Made by a program: the position numbers and the translations under genes
Notes under the pieces: model-generated
What the model saw: the letters and a program-made list of their open reading frames with translations, nothing else
Told to the model about the DNA's origin: nothing
Databases searched by the model: none
In this document: positions 47,884 to 55,384 of the stretch, one piece after another
Layout: the number at the start of each line of letters is the position of its first letter
Position numbering within the stretch: the stretch's first letter is position 1
DNA from: a virus
Length of the DNA stretch: 59,284 nucleotides
Virus record (IMG/VR): IMGVR_UViG_3300037119_007415
Location: 1 to 59,284 of that record
Reading direction: 5' to 3' (one strand)

Positions 47884-48369
47884 TCAGTCTCCTTCGATGT
47901 CGATGTCGGGTCCCTCGACCTCGTGAGGTGGGGCCGGGAGGACGTCGCCAGGACCAGGCGACACGTCCGGTGTGATCGGTGCGGCGTCGCCGGGGATCCC
48001 GTCGATGTGGTCGTCGGGGCCGACGTCGGGCATCGTGTCGTCGCCGACGACGAGGCGGTACGCCGTCAACGCAGCCATCGCCGCGCGTGCCTCCTCGACT
48101 GTCGGGGCACGATGCTCGACGTGCGCGGCGACAACGGCGAGAGCCGCGGCGGCAAGGTCGGCGTCGAGATCGGCATGCTCGACGTCGCTGTCGTCTCGGA
48201 TCTGGTACGCGAGGTCGACGAGGAGTTCCGTCAACGCCGCCATGACGACGCCCCATTGCACGGTCAGGTCGTTGTGTGTGTAGGCCTGTTGCATCCCGGC
48301 GAGCTTGTGCGTTGCGTCGGCGAGAGCGACGAGGCGACCGGGGAGCGAGTCATCGTGGGGTGCTGGCAT
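47884..48369 (-). CDS. hypothetical protein, 161 aa
   Basis: ATG at 48369 is preferred over GTG at 48378 because TACCGT lies seven bases before it, the leaderless pattern seen elsewhere. A helical N-terminal two-thirds (GRLVALADATHKLAGMQQAY, MAALTELLVDLAYQIRDDSDV) is followed by an acidic Pro-rich tail. No family recognised. Confidence 0.55.
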   Translation of the reverse strand: MPAPHDDSLPGRLVALADATHKLAGMQQAYTHNDLTVQWGVVMAALTELLVDLAYQIRDDSDVEHADLDADLAAAALAVVAAHVEHRAPTVEEARAAMAALTAYRLVVGDDTMPDVGPDDHIDGIPGDAAPITPDVSPGPGDVLPAPPHEVEGPDIDIEGD

Positions 48370-48376
48370 GGGCGTC

Positions 48377-48382
48377 ACGGTA
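48377..48382 (-). promoter_or_regulatory. leaderless promoter -10 for the 161-aa gene
   Basis: TACCGT, then GACGCCC, then ATG at 48369, nearly the same as TAACGT-GACGCC-ATG before the glycosyltransferase gene. It lies just after the large terminase stop. Confidence 0.45.
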
Positions 48383-48387
48383 GTGCG

Positions 48388-50082
48388 CTAACGGGACACG
48401 ATGCGGCCTTGTCCTCCTGCGGTGCCACGGCCCGTGAGGATGCCGGGGCCGCGTGTCCCGATCGACTGCGGTGCGGGTGCGTGGATCGTGGCGACCCCGA
48501 TCTCTAGGTGCTTCAACGCTTGCGACAGGGCGTCGACGATGTCGTCGTGTCCTCCTCGCTTCGGTGGGAAGGCTGCGTGCTCGTCGATCACGAGAGACGG
48601 CCACAGAGGCGCTGTGGAGCCCTCCTCCGTTGCGCCAGGCAGGAAGACGTCGTGTGCTTCGAGCTTCGGGCCGGTGTGTGTGCGTGCCCTCACGAGCTTC
48701 GACTGTTGCGGCACTGTCTCCTCGACGATGCCGGACATACCGGCGCGCACGATCCGTTCGACCTCGGGCCTCGCCCACTCGGGGATCCCGACGGCATCAG
48801 CGGTGTCGTCGTCGAGCACGAATGCCGGGTCGGCGTTGCGTAGCTCCGTGATGACCTCGGGTCCGTAGCCCGTGTTCTCGATCACGTGCTTGCGGATCGT
48901 CGGGTGTTGCACCCGCATCCAAGCGATGGCTGTCTTCGTCTGACGTTGCGACCATTGGCCGCGCAACATGTGCATGATCCGGTACGTGCCGCCGATGCGT
49001 GCGACGGCGAGGCCGACGACGAAGTCGCCTCCTTCCCGGTCCTTCAACTTCATGTCCCACGACGTCAACGACGCGTCGACGTGTTGCGGATCCTCGGAGT
49101 AGAACCGCCAGTCGTCACGCTTGAACTCGCCGCCTGTCTCGGGGATCGGCTGTTGCTGCTCCAACGCTGCGACGAGATACGACCCCGCCAACGCCGCGCG
49201 ACGTTTCACGGCCTCGGGTCCGTACCGTTCGGGTGCCAGCAGTTCGCCGGGCTCACGTCCGAGTAGATCGTGTTCACCGGCGACCATCGGCATCACGACG
49301 AACTCGACCTCGATGCCGAGCTCCCGGGCGATGGCTTCCATGCGTGCCGTTGGGTCGTCGACGTGCCAGCGGGTGTGGGCCAGGATCAGGAAGGCGCCTT
49401 CGGCGAGGCGGAACTGTGCGACGCTCGCTATCTCGTGCCAGGCCTCGTCGCGGTACACGGGGCTGTGTGCGGCCTGCCAGTTCTTCAACGGGTCGTCCAC
49501 GATCACCCCACCTGATGCGCCGAACCCGGCGACGCCGCCGTGCAGCGTGGTCGCCAGCATCCCGCCGCCTTGCGTTGTGCGCCAAAGGTTCTGTGTCTGC
49601 GCGTCGGGCATCAGGTCGAACCCGAGGCGGGCAGCGACGGGTGCCGTCCTGATGTGCGTCAGCATGTCGGTCGAGAACTGACGGGCGAGACGGTCGCCGT
49701 AGGGCAGGTATTGGTACGTCTTCGTCGGGTCGAGGTCCAACGCCCATTCGACGCCACGACGGAGCCATGTCGTCTTTCCGGTCTGGGGTGGAAGGTTCCA
49801 CACTTGGAACGGCGACTCGCCGATCACGGCACGCCGGAATGCGTCGGCGAGGTAACGCGTGTAGGGCCAGTCGCGGACGGCGTCGCCGTCGAGCAGCCGG
49901 GCGAACGTCCACGGGTCACGCCTGGCCCCGGCGGCAACGCGTGATGCCGCTATCCGTTCGATCCGTTGCCGGGCGCGGTGTGGGAGCCGGTCGAGGACGT
50001 CACGCTCGAAGCGTGCTCGCTGCTCGGCGTCGGCGTGTTGTAACCGAAGGAGGACGTCAACGATGACGTCGTCGGATCCCAT
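48388..50082 (-). CDS. terL: terminase large subunit
   Basis: TerL packages DNA: an N-terminal ATPase drives translocation and a C-terminal nuclease cuts the concatemer. The 564-residue product has Walker A-like PPQTGKTT (residues 97-104), Walker B VIVDDPL, motif III LAHTRWH, and RNase H-type nuclease acidic motifs SWDMKLKD, VIENTGYG and HDDIVDAL. Length is normal. The small terminase gene is about 2 kb upstream, separated by nine small genes, which is unusual spacing. Confidence 0.93.
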   Translation of the reverse strand: MGSDDVIVDVLLRLQHADAEQRARFERDVLDRLPHRARQRIERIAASRVAAGARRDPWTFARLLDGDAVRDWPYTRYLADAFRRAVIGESPFQVWNLPPQTGKTTWLRRGVEWALDLDPTKTYQYLPYGDRLARQFSTDMLTHIRTAPVAARLGFDLMPDAQTQNLWRTTQGGGMLATTLHGGVAGFGASGGVIVDDPLKNWQAAHSPVYRDEAWHEIASVAQFRLAEGAFLILAHTRWHVDDPTARMEAIARELGIEVEFVVMPMVAGEHDLLGREPGELLAPERYGPEAVKRRAALAGSYLVAALEQQQPIPETGGEFKRDDWRFYSEDPQHVDASLTSWDMKLKDREGGDFVVGLAVARIGGTYRIMHMLRGQWSQRQTKTAIAWMRVQHPTIRKHVIENTGYGPEVITELRNADPAFVLDDDTADAVGIPEWARPEVERIVRAGMSGIVEETVPQQSKLVRARTHTGPKLEAHDVFLPGATEEGSTAPLWPSLVIDEHAAFPPKRGGHDDIVDALSQALKHLEIGVATIHAPAPQSIGTRGPGILTGRGTAGGQGRIVSR

Positions 50083-50112
50083 ACCACCGCATCATCCAGT
50101 AGCGCATGACCA

Positions 50113-50244
50113 TCAGCCGATGATGGCACGCCAGAGCCATGCGAGCCCGGCTGCGGCGACGACGACGATCGTGATGCACACGACGATGGTCAACGTCCAC
50201 ACGATGATCCTGGCGGCCTGACGGGCAAGCTGGTCATCGGTCAT
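50113..50244 (-). CDS. 43-residue membrane protein
   Basis: The product has a single membrane helix (IIVWTLTIVVCITIVVVAAAGLAWLW) after a short polar N-terminus. ATG at 50244 overlaps the next upstream stop. It lies between the small terminase cluster and the large terminase; function unknown. Confidence 0.55.
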   Translation of the reverse strand: MTDDQLARQAARIIVWTLTIVVCITIVVVAAAGLAWLWRAIIG

Positions 50245-50456
50245 CGCTGGTCGATGTCGGGCACAGCCCACCGTCCGACCATTGTTGAGGTGTCGCCGTT
50301 GTCGGCGTAGTCGGTGACGACAGCCCGGTAGCGCACGATCGTCCCGTAGCCCATGTCGGCCGGGGGCATCAGCACGGAGCCGTCGAGGTCGCTGACCATG
50401 CACGTCAACGTTCGGCCGTCGGCGAACTCGATCTCGCACTCGGTGACCATCACCAC
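50241..50456 (-). CDS. hypothetical protein, 71 aa
   Basis: A small beta-rich product (VTECEIEFADGRTLTCMVSDLDGSVLMPP) beginning MVMV; the second or third Met may be the true start. It overlaps the upstream stop by seven bases. No family recognised. Confidence 0.5.
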   Translation of the reverse strand: MVMVTECEIEFADGRTLTCMVSDLDGSVLMPPADMGYGTIVRYRAVVTDYADNGDTSTMVGRWAVPDIDQR

Positions 50457-50713
50457 GGGACTCCCTCGATGCGGAGGCGCATTGGCAGGTCGACGGTGTC
50501 GCCAGGCTTGATCGGCGCGCCCGAGGTGCCGAGGTCGACGAGCGTCGAGTCGACCAGCGTGTTGTCCTCGCCGTACAGGTCGAGCGGGAGCGACGCTGTC
50601 GCCGCGTAACGATGCGTCGCCTTCCCGTGAAGCTCGACGACGATCGAGCCTTCACGCAACGCCATGCCGACGACGTCGAGACGCCCGAACGGTGTCACGG
50701 CGTAGCCCTTCAC
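50450..50713 (-). CDS. hypothetical protein, 87 aa
   Basis: GTG at 50713 overlaps the upstream stop. The beta-rich product (GSIVVELHGKATHRYAATASLPLDLYGED) has no recognised motif. One of the chain of overlapping small genes between the two terminase genes. Confidence 0.5.
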   Translation of the reverse strand: MKGYAVTPFGRLDVVGMALREGSIVVELHGKATHRYAATASLPLDLYGEDNTLVDSTLVDLGTSGAPIKPGDTVDLPMRLRIEGVPW

Positions 50714-51006
50714 CGGATCTTGTCTTTCGTCTTGCGTGTCTGCGCGGCGAGCCAGTCGGGACACGTGGCGTGGTGCGGCATGAACAGTTCGGCGTCGTCG
50801 CCGTGGAGGTCTTGCACGAGGAGACGTTCGAGCGGCCCCAACACACGGGCCCGTGTCCTGCCCATGTTGTCGTCGACCAGCATCACGTTCCCGTCTGGTG
50901 TCGGCGTGTAGTCGAGGGGCATCGCTTTCCCGGTCGCTTCGGTGTGGACCCACACGATGCGGCGGCGACATGCACGACACGCGGACGGCGGCGGGAGTTC
51001 AGCCAC
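50710..51006 (-). CDS. zinc-ribbon protein, 98 aa
   Basis: GTG at 51006 starts a product with CRACRRRIVWVHTEATGKAMPLD, a zinc-ribbon knuckle with a GKxMPLD turn that I recognise from many small actinobacterial and phage proteins. A second Cys/His group (HHATCPDW) completes the site. Function unknown. Confidence 0.65.
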   Translation of the reverse strand: MAELPPPSACRACRRRIVWVHTEATGKAMPLDYTPTPDGNVMLVDDNMGRTRARVLGPLERLLVQDLHGDDAELFMPHHATCPDWLAAQTRKTKDKIR

Positions 51007-51196
51007 CGAGCACCGTGACGTTGTCTTCGGCGGCGAGCCGTGTGCGCAGCATGATCCAGTGCTGCTCACAGAGCCTCGTCGTCTCGTCGAGCCTGTTCCC
51101 GTTCGGGTCGAGCAGAGCGATGCGTCGGATCCGTGCGCCGTTGCCGCATCGCTTCACGGTGCACGTGATCCGGCCGCTGTCGCCGCGTCGGCTCAC
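50999..51196 (-). CDS. Cys-containing small protein, 65 aa
   Basis: GTG at 51196 overlaps the upstream stop. The product carries CTVKRCGNGARIRRI and later RLCEQHW, giving a C-x4-C and C-x2-H set typical of a zinc finger. No family name assigned. Confidence 0.55.
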   Translation of the reverse strand: MSRRGDSGRITCTVKRCGNGARIRRIALLDPNGNRLDETTRLCEQHWIMLRTRLAAEDNVTVLGG

Positions 51197-51576
51197 GAGA
51201 GGGGCTTCGATCCGTCGACCATCGGCATGTCCTCGCCGACCGACCCGCGTGGAACCCACGTGCCGCCGCGGACGTATCCGACGGTGCCGCATTCGCAGCG
51301 CACGCCGGGGTCGAGCGTCAGCCCTCGTTCGGAGTGGATGGCGCGCACGATCTGGTGCGGCGCCGCGGTGCGTGCCTCCGGTGTCCCGTCGTACACGAGA
51401 TGCACCTGATGGACCTGCACGGGCGCGTCGCCGACCTCTTGATACAGGTGCGACACGCGGACACCGAACGGCTTGCCGTTGTCGTGGGCCGACTCGGACA
51501 CGTACACCCATTCGCCGATCTGGTCGCCGAGGCTGTGTTCGTATCGCAACGCTTCCGCTAGGGCTGGCTGGATCAT
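51193..51576 (-). CDS. hypothetical protein, 127 aa
   Basis: ATG at 51576 overlaps the upstream stop. The first half is mixed alpha/beta (LGDQIGEWVYVSESAHDNGKP); a CECGTVGYVRGG segment near residue 95 may bind zinc. No family recognised. Confidence 0.5.
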   Translation of the reverse strand: MIQPALAEALRYEHSLGDQIGEWVYVSESAHDNGKPFGVRVSHLYQEVGDAPVQVHQVHLVYDGTPEARTAAPHQIVRAIHSERGLTLDPGVRCECGTVGYVRGGTWVPRGSVGEDMPMVDGSKPLS

Positions 51577-51719
51577 CGTGGTGGTTCCTTCATTCGTTGA
51601 GCGATGGTGTCGAGCATGTCGACGTACGCGCGGCGGAGCCCCGCGAGTTGGAAGGCGAGCGACGTCGCATCGACAAGCTCGCCGCGCAGCACCTCACGCG
51701 GTTCGAGGTCGCCGGTCAT
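51573..51719 (-). CDS. 48-residue helical protein
   Basis: ATG at 51719 overlaps the stop of the ribbon-helix-helix gene (ATGA) and the product's stop overlaps the next start. The sequence (MTGDLEPREVLRGELVDATS...) is one long helix with heptad spacing. It may pair with the regulator encoded just before it; this is an inference. Confidence 0.55.
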   Translation of the reverse strand: MTGDLEPREVLRGELVDATSLAFQLAGLRRAYVDMLDTIAQRMKEPPR

Positions 51720-51946
51720 CGGTCCCGTTCCTTGAAGTTCGTGGTCACGTCGGCCGGCACCGGGCGTTGACGGGATCGGTTCCCGCCGCCCTGTGGCCTG
51801 CCTGGGGTGTGCGTCGACGCCTGCGCACCGAGGACACGGTGGCGGAGGAACTCGGCGCGGGACATGCCCTGCTTCCGGGCGGCGGCGTCGACCATGTCGA
51901 CCTCGTCGGCGGTGAGCCGCACCGAGACGTTCTTCGTGGCTGTCAT
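51716..51946 (-). CDS. ribbon-helix-helix DNA-binding regulator
   Basis: The 76-residue product begins TATKNVSVRLTADEVDMVD and continues AAARKQGMSRAEFLRHRVL, the strand-helix-helix pattern of CopG/Arc proteins; the tail is polar and probably disordered. Such dimers repress promoters. Its own start lies six bases after TAGAGT, so autoregulation is possible. Confidence 0.8.
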   Translation of the reverse strand: MTATKNVSVRLTADEVDMVDAAARKQGMSRAEFLRHRVLGAQASTHTPGRPQGGGNRSRQRPVPADVTTNFKERDR

Positions 51947-51952
51947 GCCCCG

Positions 51953-51958
51953 ACTCTA
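51953..51958 (-). promoter_or_regulatory. leaderless promoter -10 for the RHH gene
   Basis: TAGAGT, then CGGGGC, then ATG at 51946. There is no ribosome-binding site. Confidence 0.45.
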
Positions 51959-52001
51959 AACCGGCGTCAACAACTGACGTCGGATCCCACGGAAAGTGGA
52001 G

Positions 52002-52640
52002 TCAATGACCGTTCGAGCCGTTCGTCCCGACGTCACTTTCCGGTGCCGCTTCGGGTAGGTGCTCGGTCGCCCACGTCGACAGGACGTCGGCTAGCTCGGC
52101 GTCCATCGTCGACTCGTCGAGCGTCCCGTTCTCGATCCTCACGTCGACCGAGACACGCCGCCCGTACTGCTGCTCCATGATCCAGCGCACGGCCTGGTAC
52201 GACGGCATCCGCTCCTCCTCGGTGACCTTGGCGTCGATCACCGTCGGCGTCACACCGGGGATCCCGATCGTCGCCGGGTCGAGGCGTCGTTCGGTCTTCG
52301 TGACCCGTCCGGCCGTGGCGAGCGAGTGCATGGCGTCGAGCCACTTGGCCTCACCTTCGGCGGCTGCGGCCTCGACTTCGCGCATAAAGTCGACGAGCTT
52401 CCGGTCGAGCTTGGTGAGCTTCGTTGTGGGGTTGACCATGAGTCGTTCGGACGCTCGGGCTGCTTGGATGCACCAGGCGCGGTAGGTCGTCATGAGTACG
52501 CCTGCTCGTGCGGCGGCGAGGTTTTCGGGGAGTCCTCGGCGCATGGCTTCGAGGATCCGGTCGGCGACGGTGATGTCGGCACCGTCGGGTGCTCGCTCGA
52601 GTACGGCGTCGATGCGTGAGGGTCTGCCGGTGCGTGCCAT
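52002..52640 (-). CDS. terminase small subunit-like protein
   Basis: The 212-residue product starts MARTGRPSRIDAVLERAPDG, with a helix-turn-helix-like segment (ITVADRILEAMRRGLPENLAAARAGVLMTTYRAW). A helical middle follows (DRKLVDFMREVEAAAAEGEAKWLDAMHSLATAG), and the C-terminus is acidic. This is typical for TerS proteins that recognise the packaging site. It is the nearest upstream DNA-binding protein to TerL, though nine small genes lie between. TACCCT seven bases before the ATG suggests a leaderless mRNA. Confidence 0.7.
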   Translation of the reverse strand: MARTGRPSRIDAVLERAPDGADITVADRILEAMRRGLPENLAAARAGVLMTTYRAWCIQAARASERLMVNPTTKLTKLDRKLVDFMREVEAAAAEGEAKWLDAMHSLATAGRVTKTERRLDPATIGIPGVTPTVIDAKVTEEERMPSYQAVRWIMEQQYGRRVSVDVRIENGTLDESTMDAELADVLSTWATEHLPEAAPESDVGTNGSNGH

Positions 52641-52647
52641 TGGGTTG

Positions 52648-52653
52648 AGGGTA
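52648..52653 (-). promoter_or_regulatory. leaderless promoter -10 for the small terminase gene
   Basis: TACCCT, then CAACCCA, then ATG at 52640; it lies just downstream of the hairpin at 52662-52697, so transcription restarts here. Confidence 0.45.
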
Positions 52654-52661
52654 GACGCGAA

Positions 52662-52697
52662 GCGGCCCGCCGACCGACAGACGGGTCGACGGGCCGC
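52662..52697 (-). terminator. hairpin terminator
   Basis: GCGGCCCG / CGGGCCGC outer stem with inner CGACC / GGTCG pairing, just after the coiled-coil gene stop. It separates that gene from the terminase transcript. Confidence 0.65.
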
Positions 52698-52724
52698 GGC
52701 CCCTACTGGTTGCGCCGCAGAGGT

Positions 52725-53363
52725 CTAGAGGTTTCCTTCGGTTGGGATCGTGCCGGGGGCGGGGAGTTGCGTCGGCACGGCGGGTTCGCCTGTGGACGGG
52801 TCGACCTGGGGTTGATCCGGTGGGAGGTCACCCGGGAGTGTGTTGTCGGGCCGGGGGGCGTTGGGGTCCACGGGGGGTGTCCCGTCCCCGCCTCCGCCGT
52901 CTGTGCCGTCTGGGGGCGCTGGGAGGCCGTCTACGGGGCCGCCAGGCTCCGGCTGCGTCGATGGTCCCCCAGGATCGGTCGGCGTCTCTCCGCCCGTTTC
53001 TGGGGGCGTGGGAGCCTCGGGGAATGCTGGGTCGGGATCGACTCCGGCGAGCTGCGCGGTGAGGGCTTCGATCCGTTGCGCGGTTTCGAGGGCGTCGGCT
53101 CGGAGCCGGGAGATCGTGGCGGTGTCCTCGACTGCGGTTTCGGCCATCTGTCGGAGCGAGTCCATCAGGTGGGCGACGTCGCCGTCGATGCGTGACTTGG
53201 CGTCGGCGAAGGCCTGCTCCAACCGGCCGACGGCATCCCGTTGATCTGACATCAGGTCCTCCACTCGGATCAGACGGTCGAGGACGTCGGTCAACATGGC
53301 GATGATGGCTGCCAGGTAGTCGCGTTGCTCGGAGTCGTCGACGATCAGTTTGATCTCACCCAC
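52725..53363 (-). CDS. coiled-coil protein with Pro/Gly-rich tail, 212 aa
   Basis: GTG at 53363 starts a helical region up to about residue 110 (YLAAIIAMLTDVLDRLIRVEDL, VGRLEQAFADAKSRIDGDV, with heptads). About 100 residues of Pro, Gly and Asp follow, probably disordered. TACAGT six bases before GTG suggests a leaderless mRNA. Possibly a virion or scaffold-like component; function unknown. Confidence 0.55.
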   Translation of the reverse strand: MGEIKLIVDDSEQRDYLAAIIAMLTDVLDRLIRVEDLMSDQRDAVGRLEQAFADAKSRIDGDVAHLMDSLRQMAETAVEDTATISRLRADALETAQRIEALTAQLAGVDPDPAFPEAPTPPETGGETPTDPGGPSTQPEPGGPVDGLPAPPDGTDGGGGDGTPPVDPNAPRPDNTLPGDLPPDQPQVDPSTGEPAVPTQLPAPGTIPTEGNL

Positions 53364-53369
53364 GTGCGC

Positions 53370-53375
53370 ACTGTA
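53370..53375 (-). promoter_or_regulatory. leaderless promoter -10 for the coiled-coil gene
   Basis: TACAGT, then GCGCAC, then GTG at 53363; it is downstream of the terminator at 53417-53446. Confidence 0.45.
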
Positions 53376-53416
53376 CCCGCGGGAGCGGATCCGAACCGTG
53401 GACCTGAAAACGACGT

Positions 53417-53446
53417 GAGGCCCGGCACCGAGTGGTGCCGGGCCTC
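53417..53446 (-). terminator. strong hairpin terminator
   Basis: GAGGCCCGGCACC / GGTGCCGGGCCTC, a perfect 13-bp stem with a GAGT tetraloop, four bases after the stop at 53451; in the minus direction it is followed by CGTTTTC. Confidence 0.8.
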
Positions 53447-53450
53447 TTGT

Positions 53451-53966
53451 TCACTCGGCGGCTGCCTGGCAGGCGTCGCGTTGCTGATGCCACGGGTCGG
53501 TCAGCGCACCGATGTCGTCGGTGAACCCGTTGATCTTGTCGACGTTGTCCGCCATGTCTTGCAGCGCACCGTCGGGATCGTCGCCTGAGGCGAACCGGCT
53601 GATGGCGTCGAACGTGTCGGACATGACGCCCATGCTCGCGGCGTTGATGTCGAAGATCTGCGCCGCGGTGTCGAGTGCGTCGATGCACGCCTGCGGTGCG
53701 ACCTCGACTGTCACTGTCTCGCCGGGGACCTCGACGATCGACGTCGGGCCCGGCACCGGGACTTCCTTCGTGATGATCGACGTCGACGACGTCTCGACTG
53801 TGGGCTTGTCTTCCTGCCCTGATGCGCCGATCCCTGCGCCGAGGACGAGGCACGTGACGCCGAGGACGGCGGCTGTCGTCTTCGGGTGCCCGTTCCATGC
53901 ACGCCGGAGCCGTGACGGCTTCGGCGCCTCCGGTGGGGGCGGGATGATGTTGTGGTGGTTGGTCAT
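53451..53966 (-). CDS. single-span exported/membrane-anchored protein, 171 aa
   Basis: A Pro-rich cytoplasmic N-terminus (residues 1-30) precedes one membrane helix (TTAAVLGVTCLVLGAGIGASG). An extracellular region of about 115 residues follows, with two Cys (C94 and near the end) that could form a disulfide. It resembles membrane-anchored phage proteins of unknown role; it could act at the envelope during infection (inference). Last gene before a strong terminator. Confidence 0.6.
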   Translation of the reverse strand: MTNHHNIIPPPPEAPKPSRLRRAWNGHPKTTAAVLGVTCLVLGAGIGASGQEDKPTVETSSTSIITKEVPVPGPTSIVEVPGETVTVEVAPQACIDALDTAAQIFDINAASMGVMSDTFDAISRFASGDDPDGALQDMADNVDKINGFTDDIGALTDPWHQQRDACQAAAE

Positions 53967-54151
53967 GGCTGGCTGGCCTTTCGCTGTGGGTTGTTGATGC
54001 GGATCTCGATCAGGGCTTCGGTGACCATCGACGTCAGATCGTCGTCGGTCATCGAGCCCTCACCGTTGAGCCGACGTCGCACGTGGTGCAGCGTCAACTC
54101 GATGAACGCGCGCGATGCCCTCGGCATCGTGTGCGTGTCGCGTGTCGTCAT
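53963..54151 (-). CDS. hypothetical protein, 62 aa
   Basis: ATG at 54151 overlaps the upstream stop; the stop overlaps the membrane-protein start. A helical product (ASRAFIELTLHHVRRRLNGEGSMTDDDLTSMVTEALIEI). No family recognised. Confidence 0.5.
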   Translation of the reverse strand: MTTRDTHTMPRASRAFIELTLHHVRRRLNGEGSMTDDDLTSMVTEALIEIRINNPQRKASQP

Positions 54152-54306
54152 CGGCGTCGCTCCAACATGGGCAGGACCGTTGCTGTCAGATACACGGCTT
54201 CGCCGCACGCGGGGCACTCGAACACGCCCTCGCTGTGGGTCGGTCGCAACGTCACGTCGACGTTGTGGCGCAGACACGTGCGGTGTGTCTCGTACTTCCC
54301 GAACAT
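54148..54306 (-). CDS. 52-residue zinc-ribbon protein
   Basis: ATG at 54306 after GGAGG starts a product with CLRH near residue 11 and CPAC near residue 31 (HRTCLRHNVDV...FECPACGEAVY), a compact zinc ribbon. It ends MLERRR. The stop overlaps the next start. Function unknown. Confidence 0.6.
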   Translation of the reverse strand: MFGKYETHRTCLRHNVDVTLRPTHSEGVFECPACGEAVYLTATVLPMLERRR

Positions 54307-54307
54307 G

Positions 54308-54583
54308 TCATGCCTCCTCGTCTTCCCAGTCGTACGGGCGCACGGGCCCGCCGCTCATGTGCATATGGATGCGCCAGGCCTCGGCGTCGACGACGACGAT
54401 CTGCGCCGACACGGTGTCGTCGACATAGACCCACTCGCCCGTGTACGCCGACGCCGTGTTGAGCGGGACACGCTCGATGGCGGCATAGCGCCGTTGCACG
54501 TGACGCATCCAACGGCCGACGACCGACCCGAGGAGGAGGGTCGCCGGGATCGACAACGCGATGAGCACCGTCGTCGTGCTCAT
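54308..54583 (-). CDS. membrane-anchored small protein, 91 aa
   Basis: ATG at 54583 overlaps the upstream stop. One N-terminal membrane helix (TTTVLIALSIPATLLLGSVVG) is followed by a basic stretch (RWMRHVQRRY) and a beta-rich soluble domain ending DWEDEEA. No family recognised. Confidence 0.55.
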   Translation of the reverse strand: MSTTTVLIALSIPATLLLGSVVGRWMRHVQRRYAAIERVPLNTASAYTGEWVYVDDTVSAQIVVVDAEAWRIHMHMSGGPVRPYDWEDEEA

Positions 54584-54873
54584 GCCGCGACGACCCGACG
54601 GCGAAACGCCTGGCGCATGTTGCGCACGGCGAACTGGTCGAGACGCGTCAGGCCCGTGTCGATGGCCTCGCAGTAGAACGTGCGGACCCACGCCGTTGCC
54701 TCGTGTGTCGGGACACCGCCGAGGAGGACGGCGGCGATGGCGTGGGCGTTGGCTCGCACCATCCCGTCGATGTAGTCGGTGTCTGATGCGTCGGTGGCCG
54801 TCGCCTGGCGGAACCGTTCGGCGAGTCGGATCTGCTCGGCACCGAGAACTGCCAGCATCTCGGCGCCGGTCAT
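54580..54873 (-). CDS. helical protein, 97 aa
   Basis: ATG at 54873 overlaps the upstream stop. Mainly helical (LAVLGAEQIRLAERFRQATATD, VRANAHAIAAVLLGGVPTHEA) with a basic end (RNMRQAFRRRVVAA). No family recognised. Confidence 0.5.
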   Translation of the reverse strand: MTGAEMLAVLGAEQIRLAERFRQATATDASDTDYIDGMVRANAHAIAAVLLGGVPTHEATAWVRTFYCEAIDTGLTRLDQFAVRNMRQAFRRRVVAA

Positions 54874-55148
54874 GACGACGCTCGCTTCCACCGTCGCGCG
54901 CCGGACTTCGCCGGGGTGTCGATGACGTACCCGCCGAGCTTCATCAACAGTTCGGCGATGACAACGCGGTGCGGGTTGCGTTGCACCTGATGCGGCTGGG
55001 CCACCGCACACTGCGAGAACGTCGTGATCCCACCGAAGTGCAGGCGGGCGTCGGGCACGTTGTCCCAGACGTCTTCCATCGCCTCGCGCGTCATCTCTCG
55101 GTCCTCGGCGAACCGTTCCCAGTAGCTGTGGAGGTCTGTCGGTTTCAT
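54870..55148 (-). CDS. hypothetical protein, 92 aa
   Basis: ATG at 55148 overlaps the upstream stop. A helical start (YWERFAEDREMTREAMEDVWDN) and a basic end (PAKSGARRWKRASS). No family recognised; part of the right-hand early gene string. Confidence 0.5.
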   Translation of the reverse strand: MKPTDLHSYWERFAEDREMTREAMEDVWDNVPDARLHFGGITTFSQCAVAQPHQVQRNPHRVVIAELLMKLGGYVIDTPAKSGARRWKRASS

Positions 55149-55384
55149 TCGCTGTGCTCCTTGTAGACGTTGTTCGGATAGTGATGCTCGTACCAGGCCC
55201 GTTCGGCACCGTTCGGTGCCGGCGTGGTGAGCCACAAGCAGTCGGGCTTGCAGCCGGGGAACCGGTCCATCAACACGCCGAGGTCGAGAGCGAAGTGCCC
55301 GCCGTCCTCGGTCGTCGAGTAGCCGTCGAGCGTCCCGCGCCGCGCGAGGCGGACCGGGATCTTTCGGACCTTCACCTGACCCAT
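55145..55384 (-). CDS. hypothetical protein, 79 aa
   Basis: ATG at 55384 lies within the end of the upstream gene (13-base overlap) and follows GGAGA. Beta-rich product (VKVRKIPVRLARRGTLDGY) with LGVLMDRFPGCKPDCLWLTTP. No family recognised. Confidence 0.5.
   Translation of the reverse strand: MGQVKVRKIPVRLARRGTLDGYSTTEDGGHFALDLGVLMDRFPGCKPDCLWLTTPAPNGAERAWYEHHYPNNVYKEHSE

Noticed and set aside
51716-51946. Immunity repressor and temperate lifestyle
   Set aside because: The RHH protein alone is not evidence of lysogeny; no integrase, excisionase, attachment-like core next to a tRNA, or second repressor is seen.
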